A DNA stretch of 64,000 nt from Sternotherus odoratus (taxonomy: Eukaryota; Chordata; Testudines; Kinosternidae): contig JAVMKO010000003.1 in the NCBI GenBank assembly GCA_032164245.1, positions 92,255,890 through 92,319,889 on the forward strand, given 5' to 3'. The translations under genes and the position numbers were made by a program. Below are positions 1-10,199 of this stretch, one piece after another. The first letter of the stretch is position 1. Each line of letters starts with the position of its first letter. A model generated the notes under the pieces. The model did not search any database, had not been told where the DNA came from, and was given only the letters and a program-made list of their open reading frames with translations.

Positions 1-69
1 TCAATTGCTGTTTCAGGTATCTGTTTTGTCCTTGAATGATGGACATTTTATTCTGAGAATGTCCACTAA

Positions 70-416
70 GGGTATGTCTACACTACAAGTGCAACAGTGG
101 CACAGATACAGCCTTACACCTACATCACTATAATGTAGACACTACAACAACAGAAAGGGTTTTTCAGTTGCTGTAGTAAATCCAGTCCCTCAAGTAAATC
201 CATGTCTAAAAGAGGTTGTAGCTTTCTTCTGCCAATCTAGCAGAACTGGTGCTTAGGTAGGTGCTACAAAGTTTTCCTCATCTTATTTATGGATTCAGAC
301 TAACACAACTTCTAATCTTAAACCTTAATAAAGTCTCTGAGTGTGATTTCCCCTTCCCCCCCCACCCCCCGAGCCACATAAATAAGTTGATCTAAATTTT
401 AGGTGTAGACCAGGCC
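70..416. mobile_element. MITE with GTCTACACT-type ends
   Basis: The left end GGGTATGTCTACACTAC near 70 and the right end GGTGTAGACCAGGCC near 403-415 are imperfect inverted repeats. The same terminal motif recurs at 6770, 18609, 52860 and 55320, so this is one of several copies of a non-autonomous DNA transposon family. No coding capacity is seen. The class is probably Harbinger-like, but no clean 3-bp target duplication is visible here. Confidence 0.5.
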
Positions 417-420
417 TCAG

Positions 421-2696
421 GTAGCTGCTCAGTGACCATATTGAAAAGCAAACCAAGTCATCTGGTGAATTTGTGGGCCCTTCTGTTCAAGGGAAGGGAT
501 ATGACCAAACTCAATTTATTGCCAGAGAGTCAGCCTGTAAATAATGGCATGTTATAGTTGAGGCCAAAAATGTGATAATCCGAAAGATAAAGTCTAATGA
601 GAGGAATATATTTTTATTGTGTTTATGGAAAAAGTAAATAAGGTTTCCATAAATGAGTCTCCATATATGTTGCTGGTAGAACTCCAATTTGTAATAAATC
701 CACACTGTGAATTTTTAGTATCAGCAAAAACTTTTCTAATCTGTTTGTAACATACTGTCAAAACTTCTGGCAATCAATTTAAACAGGCAAAAGTGATCCA
801 TCGGAGGAACAAAGGTTTTGGACTCTCTTTTTATTAATAAGAATTATAGTTCCCTTTTACAAGGATGTTGGCATGCTTTTCAAAGAAGTCCAAATCATGT
901 TTAAAAGAGGTCATGCAAATCCCACAGTCTCTCCCCCCCACTATGTAATAATTAAAAATAATAATAAAAACAAAAGCCAAACTAATTGTTCATCCAATGG
1001 GAGCTGGGACCTTGTCCAAACTGAAAGCTTTCTAAATTTCAGAAAAGGGATTATTGGTTTATTTTTAGACTTCAGCAAAGTGTTCTTGATTTGAGAGAGG
1101 TTTACCAATCAACTTTTATGAGCTGAAAGTCAATTTCGGGTGAAAATGACCCAGAAGTCTAATTGTTTCAGATGACTTTAGTTAAACCTCTTGTAGCTTG
1201 AGATAGAAGTTGGATTTTTCTCCAGTGAGTTCCCTAATATCCTTCATCCATTTCCTCCTCTTTTTAAATCCATGGTTTTTTTTTTAAACTGCTAAATAAG
1301 GAAAGGGGCTTTCTTTTAAAACATGTTTCTGTGAACTTTCATTTGCTCTAAATTTGAGGTCACAAATATCAGTTTGCTTTGCCTCTAGATGGTATGGATT
1401 TCTGAAGCAACCACACAAGTTTGAAAAGAGGGTTTTTTTGTGGGAGATAAACATGTAAGTGAAATATTTTGAATAAATATATTTTTCTCCTTTTGGCTTA
1501 GTCAGATATGTATGACTAACACACCTGGTGCCTAATCATACTGAATTTGGTTTTCTTCCTTTATATAAGAAAGAAAATTGCTGTAGTAGAGAAAATCTAT
1601 CAGAGTTGGTCAGAAATACTTTGCAAAAAAGCCTTTATAACTGCATGGACATTTTCATGGGAGAATTCCCATTTTCTTTTAAATGTCGTGAGTATTCAAT
1701 GACAATTTGTAAACCAACACATTTTTTCAGTTGTTGACAACCTAATATATATGACAGTTGAAACCATGATGTTTTTTGACTAAAATTTTAAAAATAATGG
1801 AAAATTTGACAGTTTTCATTTTCTTTGAATTTTTTTTGCAAGGAATAAAACACCAGCTCTAGTATCAATTTTGTATATATGTACATCTTCCATTTAGATT
1901 CTGTACCAGTTCAATATTTTTAATATACTTTTATAGGTGAAGGCAGGTTTAGTATATATGCTTCATCTACTGCCAATGGGGTTATCTAGACTATCTTATC
2001 ACTGTCAAATGAAATACACTTAAACTCACAAATAACATAAATTAGTCCTTTAATGCTACAGAGTGAGTGATTCCAGAAAGAATTTTATTTCAATATAAAG
2101 TACAAAAATAAAAATCAGCAGCAACTCCAGTCATGGTAGAATAAGCTTTCTTGATGCTTTTTGAACCAATTAATTTTTAAGTACTACCATACACATTCTT
2201 CCTCTATTCCTCCAACAGCCCCAAAGGATGCTGACCCTACTGAGCTTTATGTTTTTAGTCCCTTTAAGTTGCAAATGTTTTTACTTTTAAAACTTCTATT
2301 ACTGTGGGGCCTCCAATTTTCTGATGGCTGTTCTCACCCTCCTCTATAGTAATACTTCTGAGCCTACTTCTAACCTGTAGATCTCCTAGCACTTCATGTG
2401 GGTGAATCAGTATAACTGTCTGTTTTACAGAGGAAGAAGCTGGGGCACAGAAAGTAAAGTGGCCTGTATAATAAATGAATGACTGAGTGTAACATGCCCC
2501 AGGGTACAATCTGGACTGATGAACAGCTGTGTCCCTTTAGCTCTCTAGTCTGGGGTGTCTTTTACACTACTTTGCTGTTAGAACAGCCACTCCTGGGCAG
2601 TTCATACATGGTCCTTAGCATGTAAAATCACTGCCAGCTAAATTACATGAATGCTCTGACCAGTTGTAGTGAGCAGAAGATTAATGTGATGGCAAC
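421..2696. other. Intergenic, no gene seen
   Basis: AT-rich sequence with short chance ORFs only. A stretch at about 2350-2470, with GTTTTACAGAGGAAGAAGC and GGGGCACAGAAAG, resembles the old amniote CR1/L3-type repeat better seen at 28255-28510. The rest shows nothing I can assign. If gene order follows human, the 3' part of ARMT1 could lie to the left, but nothing here shows it. Confidence 0.4.
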
Positions 2697-3202
2697 TGTT
2701 AGGGGGTGCAGTTACGCTTCTAAGTCATCTCCAGGGTAACGTATAATGAAGGTTGTCAGCTTGGGAATGGCCTTGTGTTCCTGCTATCTTGTGTGTATGT
2801 GTCTGAGAAGAGCTTCTCAGCTGTGAGAGCTGTTTACTTGGTCTGTGTGAATTTCAGCTTGTGTGAAACTAAACAGGTAAACTGAGGCAGGATTGCAAAA
2901 CAAGTGCAGAACAGCATGTAACCAATAAGTGCTGGACAGCGTGTAATCAACCAACAGGTGCTTGCCTGCTTGCTATTCATGAGATATGTTTATGTATGAG
3001 ATGTAAATGTCTAAGTGTATTTAAGCCCACATTTGTGTTCCCCCTGTGCATTGCTTCAATGTGCCAGGCCCCTTCCACAGTCGTGCTGACTGGGGCCCCC
3101 AGTGCCAGTGCACCGGGACCTTCAATAAACTCACCACTTATTTCATCTAGCCACTGTGTGTGAGCCTCGTTTCTACGGGACTCCCTAGGGTACCCTGCAA
3201 CA
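2697..3202 (+). mobile_element. Solo LTR, endogenous-retrovirus-like
   Basis: The 506-bp block starts TGTTAGGGGG and ends CCTGCAACA, giving the TGTT...AACA ends expected of an LTR. Inside are a TATA-like GTATTTAAG near 3015 and a polyadenylation signal AATAAA at 3124, followed by a GT-rich stretch, in the correct order for U3-R-U5 on the + strand. I see no internal retroviral genes beside it and no convincing target duplication, so it is an old solo LTR. Confidence 0.55.
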
Positions 3203-3239
3203 CCAGTCAATCATGAATTACATACCGGAAGCAAGCCTA

Positions 3240-4160
3240 TGGTTGCCAAAGCAGGTTGTGGGTGACACCCACAAATTCTTAGTCCCACCTTTGTCCCCCA
3301 GGGATGTCTATTTTGTCCCCCAGAGATGTCCATTGCTCAGTACAAGCTCATAGGAAGTCCATCATTTTATCAAAGGAAAATGATATGCACAGGTCTTGTT
3401 ATCCCAAATGGAGTTTCCCACATACTGTACCTTAATTCAAACACATTGGCTAAGATCAAACAGTAAGATAAGTTTATTAACTACAGAAAGATAGATTTTT
3501 AAGTGATTACAAGTAATGATTCATAAAAGTCAGAATTGATTACAAAGCAAATAAAATGGAAATAAAACACAAGCTAATATGTAATTTAACAAGCTAAGTG
3601 ACCTGAAAAACAAAAAGATTTTGTTTCACCATCTGCTTACAGCTGTCTGTACTGGCTGAAAATCTTCCAGCCCAGACCACCCATCCCACAGTTCAGTGGT
3701 GCATTCTTTATCATTTGAGAATTGTAGCTGCCATGAGTAGAGATGGGAGGGAGAAAGAGGTGATTTGGAGGCCACTCACTCTCATTTTTGTACCCCTCTG
3801 CCCTCTTTGAGGATTACCCCCACCTGGAGTGCAGGTGACAAGCAGTCTCTTGTGGACATGAGGTTTGAACTGTCCCTGTGATGAAATGTAAATTTCTTAT
3901 TTATGCCTTCCTCCTGTTGGACAGTGGCTGCTTCAACAGATGATAGTCTTTTAACACCAGACTGGGTGTTGGTCTGTCCTTTTTTTGTGAGAAATTAGTT
4001 TTGGTCATATTTTCTTAAACTTGGATCATGTTACAGCGATACAGTAGAATCTTATAACTTTACCTATAATATTGCTAACACATATTTTACCAGGACAATA
4101 ATGTTCAGTAGGTTATGGGTTTCCAAATGATATCTCACAAGGTGCTCTTTTCACAAAATT
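3240..4160 (-). mobile_element. Probable LTR-retroelement fragment
   Basis: Sequence around 3460-3700 (AAGTTTATTAACTACAG..., GACCTGAAAAAC..., TTACAGCTGTCTGTACTGGCTGAAAATC) resembles a reptilian LTR-type repeat. Similar wording (AACTAAAGACTTATTAGC) occurs in the better-bounded LTR at 4555-5756. The ends could not be fixed and no coding region is visible. This call is by style and resemblance only. Confidence 0.3.
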
Positions 4161-4554
4161 TATCACAGTCTTGTAAAAGTAGTGAACATAATGGCACAGA
4201 CCATCAGCCAGACTTGAACTCATGTCTTCTGACTCCCAGGGCAGGCCAGGCCAGGCCTCTGTCTACTGAACCAAACAGTCTCACTGAAATTGTTGGGGAA
4301 ACTCTGATATGTATATTATTGTTTATGTAGACTCTTTATAAAATAAGTACAAAGATGAACAGTTTTGAAGGCAGATGCAGCTATCATCACATCCCCATGC
4401 ATGATATTTTGTTGTTTAATATTTTTAATTTCTCATATCCTATAACCAGTTTTATCTATTCCCCCACCTTCACCCTCCCAAGTCTATTTTCGTTTGGATC
4501 ATATTTCAGATTTTGATCTTTTGTAACAGAGTACAAAGAATAGTGTAATCCTAT

Positions 4555-5756
4555 TGTCACAGTGCCTGAGGTAGCTCAGAGCTGAGTGTGCCAAACTCAG
4601 GTCAGACTGTTAGAAACCAGAGTAGACACCACAGATTGGCAGTATATTCTATCATTAGATTTCACCAAGTGCATAACACAAGTGTACTCCTGGATCACTA
4701 TATTAGTTTTCCCATGGAGTCACAGACAATCCACTTATGCTCTCTAGCTTCTCTTTACGACCCAGATAAACTGGACTTTTGCAATATAAAAGGTTATTAA
4801 AATCAAAAGTTCTTCCAACTCTGAGGGTTCGTTCATTTACCCCAGGTCACTCAGGATCTCATCAAAAACAATGCTATAGCTAATTTTTTTAGTAAACTAA
4901 AACTAAAGACTTATTAGCTAAGAAAAGAAATGAGTTATTGAGAGGTTAAAACAGATCAAATACATTCCAGTTGGATCAGGGTTTATAGTCCAAATGATAG
5001 CAGATGTGTAGATCATAATGTGTGAATTCATAAGAGATGTCTGCCAGTCTCTTAGAGTCTCTTCATAAGTTCCTCAAGGCTTCTCAAAAATGGCTTTGGG
5101 GAACCTCTGTTATCTGGAACACACCCCCCCTCCCCCCCCCCATAGCACTGAGATGAATCAGATAAAAATTGCTCAAAGACTGCAGTATTTTATAGATCTT
5201 GTTCACAGGAAGGCAAGCTGACAGGCACCTTCATTCCACCATGGGCTCTGACGGTAGCCAATGCACACAGGGCTTCCATTGTTGCTTTGAAGTTAGCATA
5301 TTGAGTCTTTGACCTTGGGTCACCACCTCAAGGATTACTTGCTTTGAAATTAACATTCTACTTCCTATGCATACATAAGTAATTTGGTTACAATGATATA
5401 ATACAATTGCCAGCTACTCATTACAATAAAAATAGATAATTTAAAGCAATACAGTTAACATTAATTTGGTTTTCAGAAAGTTCACATATCAAGCAAATTC
5501 TTATCTCAATGCTAACACAGATCACTGATCTATGGCTAATTAAGCATACAGGGTATTTGTACATAATGCAAATCACCAAGTTACAGATACATGAAGGCAA
5601 TAGTAGGAACATTACTTTGAACTATTCCAACAGATGTGGCTTGACCCCATGACAGTGCCTCTTGGCATTCTTTTGCTTCCTATCAGCACCAGTGAACTGG
5701 TCCTCTTAAAACTTCTCTGAGATTGTGACCTGGGCCCCTTAGCTATCAGTGTCACA
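4555..5756. mobile_element. Solo LTR with 5-bp target duplication
   Basis: The element starts TGTCACAGTGCC and ends TATCAGTGTCACA, so it has TG...CA ends. It is flanked by identical CCTAT at 4550-4554 and 5757-5761. A 5-bp duplication fits Gypsy/Ty3-type or some ERV integrases. At 1202 bp it is long for an LTR, and no gag, pol or primer-binding site is seen inside, so it looks like a solo LTR. Orientation is unclear. Confidence 0.6.
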
Positions 5757-5761
5757 CCTAT

Positions 5762-6767
5762 TAAATGAGTTTTGTTTCTAGTGATGCTGCTCCCCTGCTG
5801 TCTGGGAAGGAGGGAATGGATTCATTATACAAGTTGTATGTATTGCACTTTAAAGCAGCCCTTAAGGCTCTGGTTTGATATAATGAATCTCTCTCATGAA
5901 CTCTGAAAACATGGGACCCTGCAATTATCTATCTTCAGTATTTGCATAATACTTTACATTCTCACAGTGCTGTACAAACATTAACAAATTACAACATTCC
6001 TCTGGCCTTGTCTAGACTATTACTACTAAATACTAATGTATTATTGAAAATTGTATTAGCTAACATGATTATTTCCTAATCTAGATGGACTCATAATTAC
6101 CATTAGCCCCATTTTAGACATGGGGAAAGTAAAAGTGAAATTTTGCACTAAATTAAACTGGTAAATCTGAAGTAATTCCAGTGACTTAAATTCACTTACC
6201 TCTGTATAATCAAGGCAGAACTGAGGTCAAAGATGTGCCATGCCAAAAGTTGCACAGTAGCTAAACTTTTATATAGAACTCAGTAATTCTTAGCTTCTAG
6301 TCTAGTAAGCAGACGAGAATGCCATGCCATAGAATACTGTGTATTTATTTTATATTCACTGTACATTTGTCTTTTACCTGCTCTAATTGTAGCATTTTCT
6401 TCCATCTGTTCTTCCTTTTTCCCCTCTAAATCTCATTCTTTCCATGTATTTTTTATTTCTTTCAGTCTATGAAAAATCATTAGTAGGGTGGTGACACAGT
6501 TGCCCAGAAACTGTTTCCTTGCCATGGGAGCACCAACAGCAATTTCAAGCAGATAGGTACCAGAAATGTCACAGCATAGCTGCCAGTGTAGAGGAAAGTA
6601 CATCTGTGCAGGAGCAAAATTTTAGTCAAAATGCTACTTTTTTTTTTTTTTTTGGCAATAATCAAATATGTTAAACTAGATTTATACTATCTTAATTGAG
6701 AGAAGAATTTGGCTCAAAGAGATTCAATGCAATTGGAACTTGTTACTGGTTTCCTCTGTTGTACCCT
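5762..6767. other. Intergenic, old repeat fragments
   Basis: About 5930-5995 resembles the old CR1/L3-type repeat (GCATAATACTTTACATTCTCACAGTGCTGTACAAACA). At 6003-6095 a truncated MITE end is present (GGCCTTGTCTAGACTATT). A T-run lies at 6639-6653. No gene is seen. Confidence 0.4.
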
Positions 6768-7072
6768 GTCCCTTGTCTACACTAGACTGTTTTGCTAAAA
6801 ATGTCCCATCATTGTTACCATCAGTTCAGCTCCACCCAGGGTAGCAATGACAGGAGTTTTAGTTTAGATAATCCCACAGATGGCCAATTACATTTTTAGC
6901 ACTGCATCAACTAGCTCTTTGGGCTAGACGACATGGTGTTTAAAATGCTGGTGGCCACATAGTCTGTCTATATTAGCACAGATGGTACTACTGGTGGAGC
7001 TGAACTGATGGCAAAATGGTAAGACAGTATGGGGGAGGGGGGGGGGAAGGGAAGCAGCCTACTATAGACAAA
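6768..7072. mobile_element. Foldback MITE, GTCTACACT family
   Basis: The ends CCTTGTCTACACTAG and CTACTATAGACAAAG are inverted. Longer internal arms are also inverted: CCATCAGTTCAGCTCCACC at about 6820-6838 pairs with GGTGGAGCTGAACTGATGG at about 6995-7013. The whole 0.3-kb unit can fold back on itself. There is no coding capacity. Confidence 0.6.
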
Positions 7073-8199
7073 GTAATGTCTGGTGAACACACATCAAACA
7101 ACTGCTAAGACTTCCTTATGCTCCACCCGCAGTTTAACGGTGCAGTTCCCAAGAATCTGTAAATAGAGACGTGATGCTTTAAAGCTGTTCTATAATAGGT
7201 GAGCGTTAGCACTTATTCCTCAAGTTTATAACCTGTAATATTATGTGAAAATCAGAGCCCAGTTTAGAGTTTGAAGTAAAGTTGTAGTAGTCTTTGACTT
7301 GAATACTAAAGAGGGAGATGTCACAGGGTGATGGGCCCCTTGGAGAGGGAGTGGGGTGCAGTGCATCTGAGTGTATCTAGAGCAAAAACTGCTAGAGAGA
7401 GGTTCTGTTTCAGGGGCAAGAAGCAGTCCAAACAGATCCAGACTGTACTCATGCAGCTCCTAAAACAGGAACAAAAACTGGGGGAGGTGCAATTGGAGGT
7501 GCAGAGGCAACTGTCCATATTAGATGGGCCGTGGAGGAGTCTTTTGAAGAGCATAAGAAAAGAATAATTCAGTGGGTGAAGAAAAGAGATTTGGAGACAA
7601 AGAGGTCCTAGGCCCAGCCCAGAGAATAGTGTGGCTGTGGGGAAGCTGGACAGTCAGAGGTCTGGAAAGGAGCTGTGTGAAGTCAGAGCTGGGTCAAAGG
7701 AAACTGAGCATGTGTTGACAGAAATGAAAAGCCATCGAGAGAGACTGGTGATAATAAGGTAGGGTTTGCAGATGGCCTGCTAAAGAAAAAGCAAGAGGCT
7801 AAAGACAAGACCAAGTTGGATTTCCTAGGGGAGTTTTTGGAAGACAAGTAGGTGGGACTTCATTTATGGATGAAAGACACCCAAGAAGAAAGGGATGCAG
7901 GGAAGAAAGCAGTGTACTAGAGGATGTTCTGTGTTCCTCCCTCCACACTTCAGGTGGAAAGACCCTGTACTATGCAGGGTGCAGTCTTGAGAGGAATGTA
8001 TGTGATGCACTCATATATGCACCAGAAGTGTTAAGGGAGCCTTGACAGTGTAGTGTCACTGATTGCATCTGGGGAGGGTGTGGTCAGGTGAAGGGGATGG
8101 ATTTAAAAGAGGAGAGAGGAGAACTAGGGGGAGGGGATTAGTGAGTTTCCTCTCTCCAGGAAGGGGTCAGATAGAAGGCTAAAGCAACATTTGAGCGGG
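7073..8199. other. Intergenic, unassigned, with a helical chance ORF
   Basis: A + strand frame at 7328-7567 (79 codons) encodes a Gln/Lys/Leu-rich helix (KQIQTVLMQLLKQEQKLGEVQ). It could be a remnant of a transposon-encoded protein, but no family motif is clear. The surrounding purine-rich sequence to about 8160 shows no other signal. Confidence 0.3.
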
Positions 8200-8460
8200 G
8201 ATTTACCTGTTAGGTATGCTCAAGCTAGCATCTAAAAATAGCAGCGTGTCAGTGCCAGCGCAGGCAGTGGCTTGCGTTAGCCACCCACGTAAATACCAAG
8301 GGGGTCAGGTGGGATTGTACTCCGGCAGAGAGACTGAGGAGGTGGCTGTGCCGCTGCAGCCTCCTGCTATTTTTAGGCACTAGCTTGAGCACAGCTAGCA
8401 TGGGCATGTCTATGAAAGCTGGGAATCACACATCCCAGCTGAAATGTAGATACACCCTAA
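8200..8460. mobile_element. Foldback MITE just upstream of the CpG island
   Basis: The arm at 8217-8244 (TGCTCAAGCTAG...AAAAATAGCAG) is inverted at 8364-8391 with few mismatches, separated by about 120 bp. The right end reads GTAGATACACCCTAAG, similar to the other GTCTACACT-type ends in the window. It lies directly against the CCDC170 promoter region. Confidence 0.5.
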
Positions 8461-8882
8461 GACGGCTGGAAGGGTAGAGAAGCTGGCGGCCTGCTCCAGA
8501 AGCGTTCCTGAAACCTGGGGGACAATGGCCTTTCTGAAACCCTGGGAAGGTGGAGACCTGTGCTAGCCCTGGACCGTGGGATGGAGTGAGATAGCGAAGC
8601 CGGATAGGGGGCGCGGCTGAGGCCGGCTCTGCACTAGGGCAGCGGCAGCGCTAGGTGGGTGGGGCAGGGGCGTGAGCGCCCAGCTACCAGCGGCCCCTCC
8701 CCCGGGTGGTGGCGCCTGGTGGGGGAGCTGCTGCCCCGCGCGGAACCCAGCGCGCGGCCCGCCCCGCGCGGCGTCTGAGGCCCCGGGGGGAGCCCCGCCT
8801 CGGCCACGCCGACAGGGCAACGCGATTTGGACACTTCTCGCGACAGCCGCGGAAGCTCCGCCTCCTCGGTGTACGCGTCGCC

Positions 8883-9050
8883 ATGGCGACCGTGCCCGGG
8901 GTAACGTTCTGTGCGGCAGGCTGGGGGCGCGAGGAGAGAGAGGCGGGGAAGGTTCGAATGGAACGTGCCGGAGCAGACCCCCGGGAACATGAGCAGCTGC
9001 AGCAGCGACGGCAGCTCGCGCGCAGGGTCCGCCTGCTCCCGGCTCATTGA
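8883..9050 (+). other. Upstream ORF overlapping the CCDC170 start
   Basis: An ATG at 8883 sits in a near-perfect Kozak context (GCCATGG) and opens a 55-codon frame, with a second in-frame ATG at 8958. It is in a different frame from the proposed CCDC170 start at 8989 and runs past it to a TGA at 9048-9050. If transcription starts upstream of 8883 it could reduce translation from 8989. If transcription starts downstream of it, the ORF is irrelevant. There is no sign that the peptide itself is conserved. Confidence 0.35.
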
Positions 9051-9117
9051 CGTGACCAGCAACGCGGCGCTACTGCTCGCCCCTGGCGCTTCGGCTGCAG
9101 CTCCCCCCGCCGCCGAG
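8989..9117 (+). CDS. CCDC170: CCDC170 exon 1 (likely first coding exon)
   Basis: The ATG at 8989 has an A at -3 and begins 43 codons (starting MSSCSSDGSS), rich in Ser, Ala and Pro and probably disordered. The frame ends after a GAG codon at a GT donor (GTACCG, weak at +5). It ends in phase 0, matching the phase-0 acceptor of exon 2 at 26989, so joining them gives ...AAE-GAYDHILLD. Placement in the CpG island supports a first exon. I do not recognise the N-terminal peptide itself, and mammalian CCDC170 has a different short N terminus, so this exon rests on position and frame. Confidence 0.55.
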
Positions 9118-9360
9118 GTACCGAGCCGCGTCCCTGCCCGGTTTGCACCGACTGCGGGGCAGAGCCGGGCTTGGGCGCAGCGTCCCTCCCCCGCCTCCGG
9201 TTCCTATCAGCCTGCGCTGCCTCGGCCCAAAACCTTGCTCTTCTCTGCGCTCAGCGTCCCGCTAGCCCTGCGCCGGGCTCTCACTGCACCGCGGGGTCCT
9301 AAGGCTGGCCGGGGAACGCTTCCTAGGCGGGCTCTACGTGTGTGGGGCGGGATGGACTGA

Positions 9361-10199
9361 GCAGCGGAACTCTCTCCTTGTTCTCTAGCCGCGGCCCGCT
9401 GCAGAGCCCCGTTGGCAGTTTGGCACCCCTCCCGGGAACTTGGCTGCCTAGTTCCAGGGTCGCCCCCTCCTCGTGCCAGAACGAGGAGTTTATGCAGAGT
9501 TGTAGAGTCTCACCGTGAGTCAAAGAAACACTCCTAAGAGCAAGAGTGCAAAGGAGAGGTGGAAAAAGGGTTTAGGGAGCCATCGCTGGGGTCAGGGAGC
9601 TGGGCTTTGACTGCGGGGGCCTGGGGACCCTGAGGTAGCCAGGTGCTCTGCTGCTAATCAGTGTAATCTAGCCCCCCAGGCTTGCTCCCAATTGTTGTGT
9701 CTCCCACCAGGTGGTAGATGCCACGGTGGTGTGTTCCTACTATAGTGACAGAAAAGCTGTGCCGACGTAGGGATACCAGTAGAGTTCCCATAGTGTCCAT
9801 ATAGTCTGAGTCACAGGTGGTTCACCAGAGGAAGCAGCTGCTTCTCATTGGAGGGAGGCACAAATATGGGCTGGCGAGCAGAACCAAAGGCCAGGTCTGA
9901 GCAGCAGAACTCCTGGCTGACTCTGGCCTCTGCTGCATACTGGTCCTCAGCCAGTGTTTCCCCCAGGAATGGAAATGGGAGGAGGGCTGATGAGGGCGTT
10001 AACCTTGAGGGGAAAGGTGGGCTGTATGGCACCATAGTAAAAACTAATAAAATGGTTGTGAAATATTTTTCAGATTTAACTCATGTTTTAAAACCATCAC
10101 ACAAGTTAAAGTTGGCTACTCAAGCCTACTGTGAAGCACATCATCTACATCACAGCTTGGTTTCTTGTTGTAATTTTACACTCTTTGATTGTGTGTCTG
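9361..10199. other. Start of intron 1, no gene seen
   Basis: The GC-rich character fades by about 9700. Frames at 9811-10219 on both strands are chance ORFs without family resemblance. A repeat-like stretch at 9700-9800 (CCACCAGGTGGTAGATGCCACGG, GTAGGGATACC) is unassigned. Confidence 0.3.

Larger units (their letters stand above)
8440..9360 (+). promoter_or_regulatory. CpG island and probable CCDC170 promoter / 5' UTR
   Basis: The sequence changes sharply from AT-rich flanks to a GC-rich, CpG-dense block of about 0.9 kb, strongest at 8560-9360. No TATA box is obvious, as is usual for CpG-island promoters. It ends with a likely first coding exon and a GT donor at 9118. The transcription start cannot be placed from sequence alone. 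Open frames on both strands here are long only because the region is GC-rich. Confidence 0.7.

Noticed and set aside
7328..7567. Small coiled-coil gene upstream of CCDC170
   Set aside because: The helix-like 79-codon frame has no flanking gene structure. It is more likely a transposon remnant or chance.
1..8000. ARMT1 exons, expected upstream by human gene order
   Set aside because: No ORF or exon-like block in this interval resembles ARMT1. Synteny alone is not evidence.
8634..9062. 142-codon minus-strand ORF in the CpG island
   Set aside because: A GC-rich shadow of the promoter and exon 1; no family motif. A divergent antisense gene cannot be supported.
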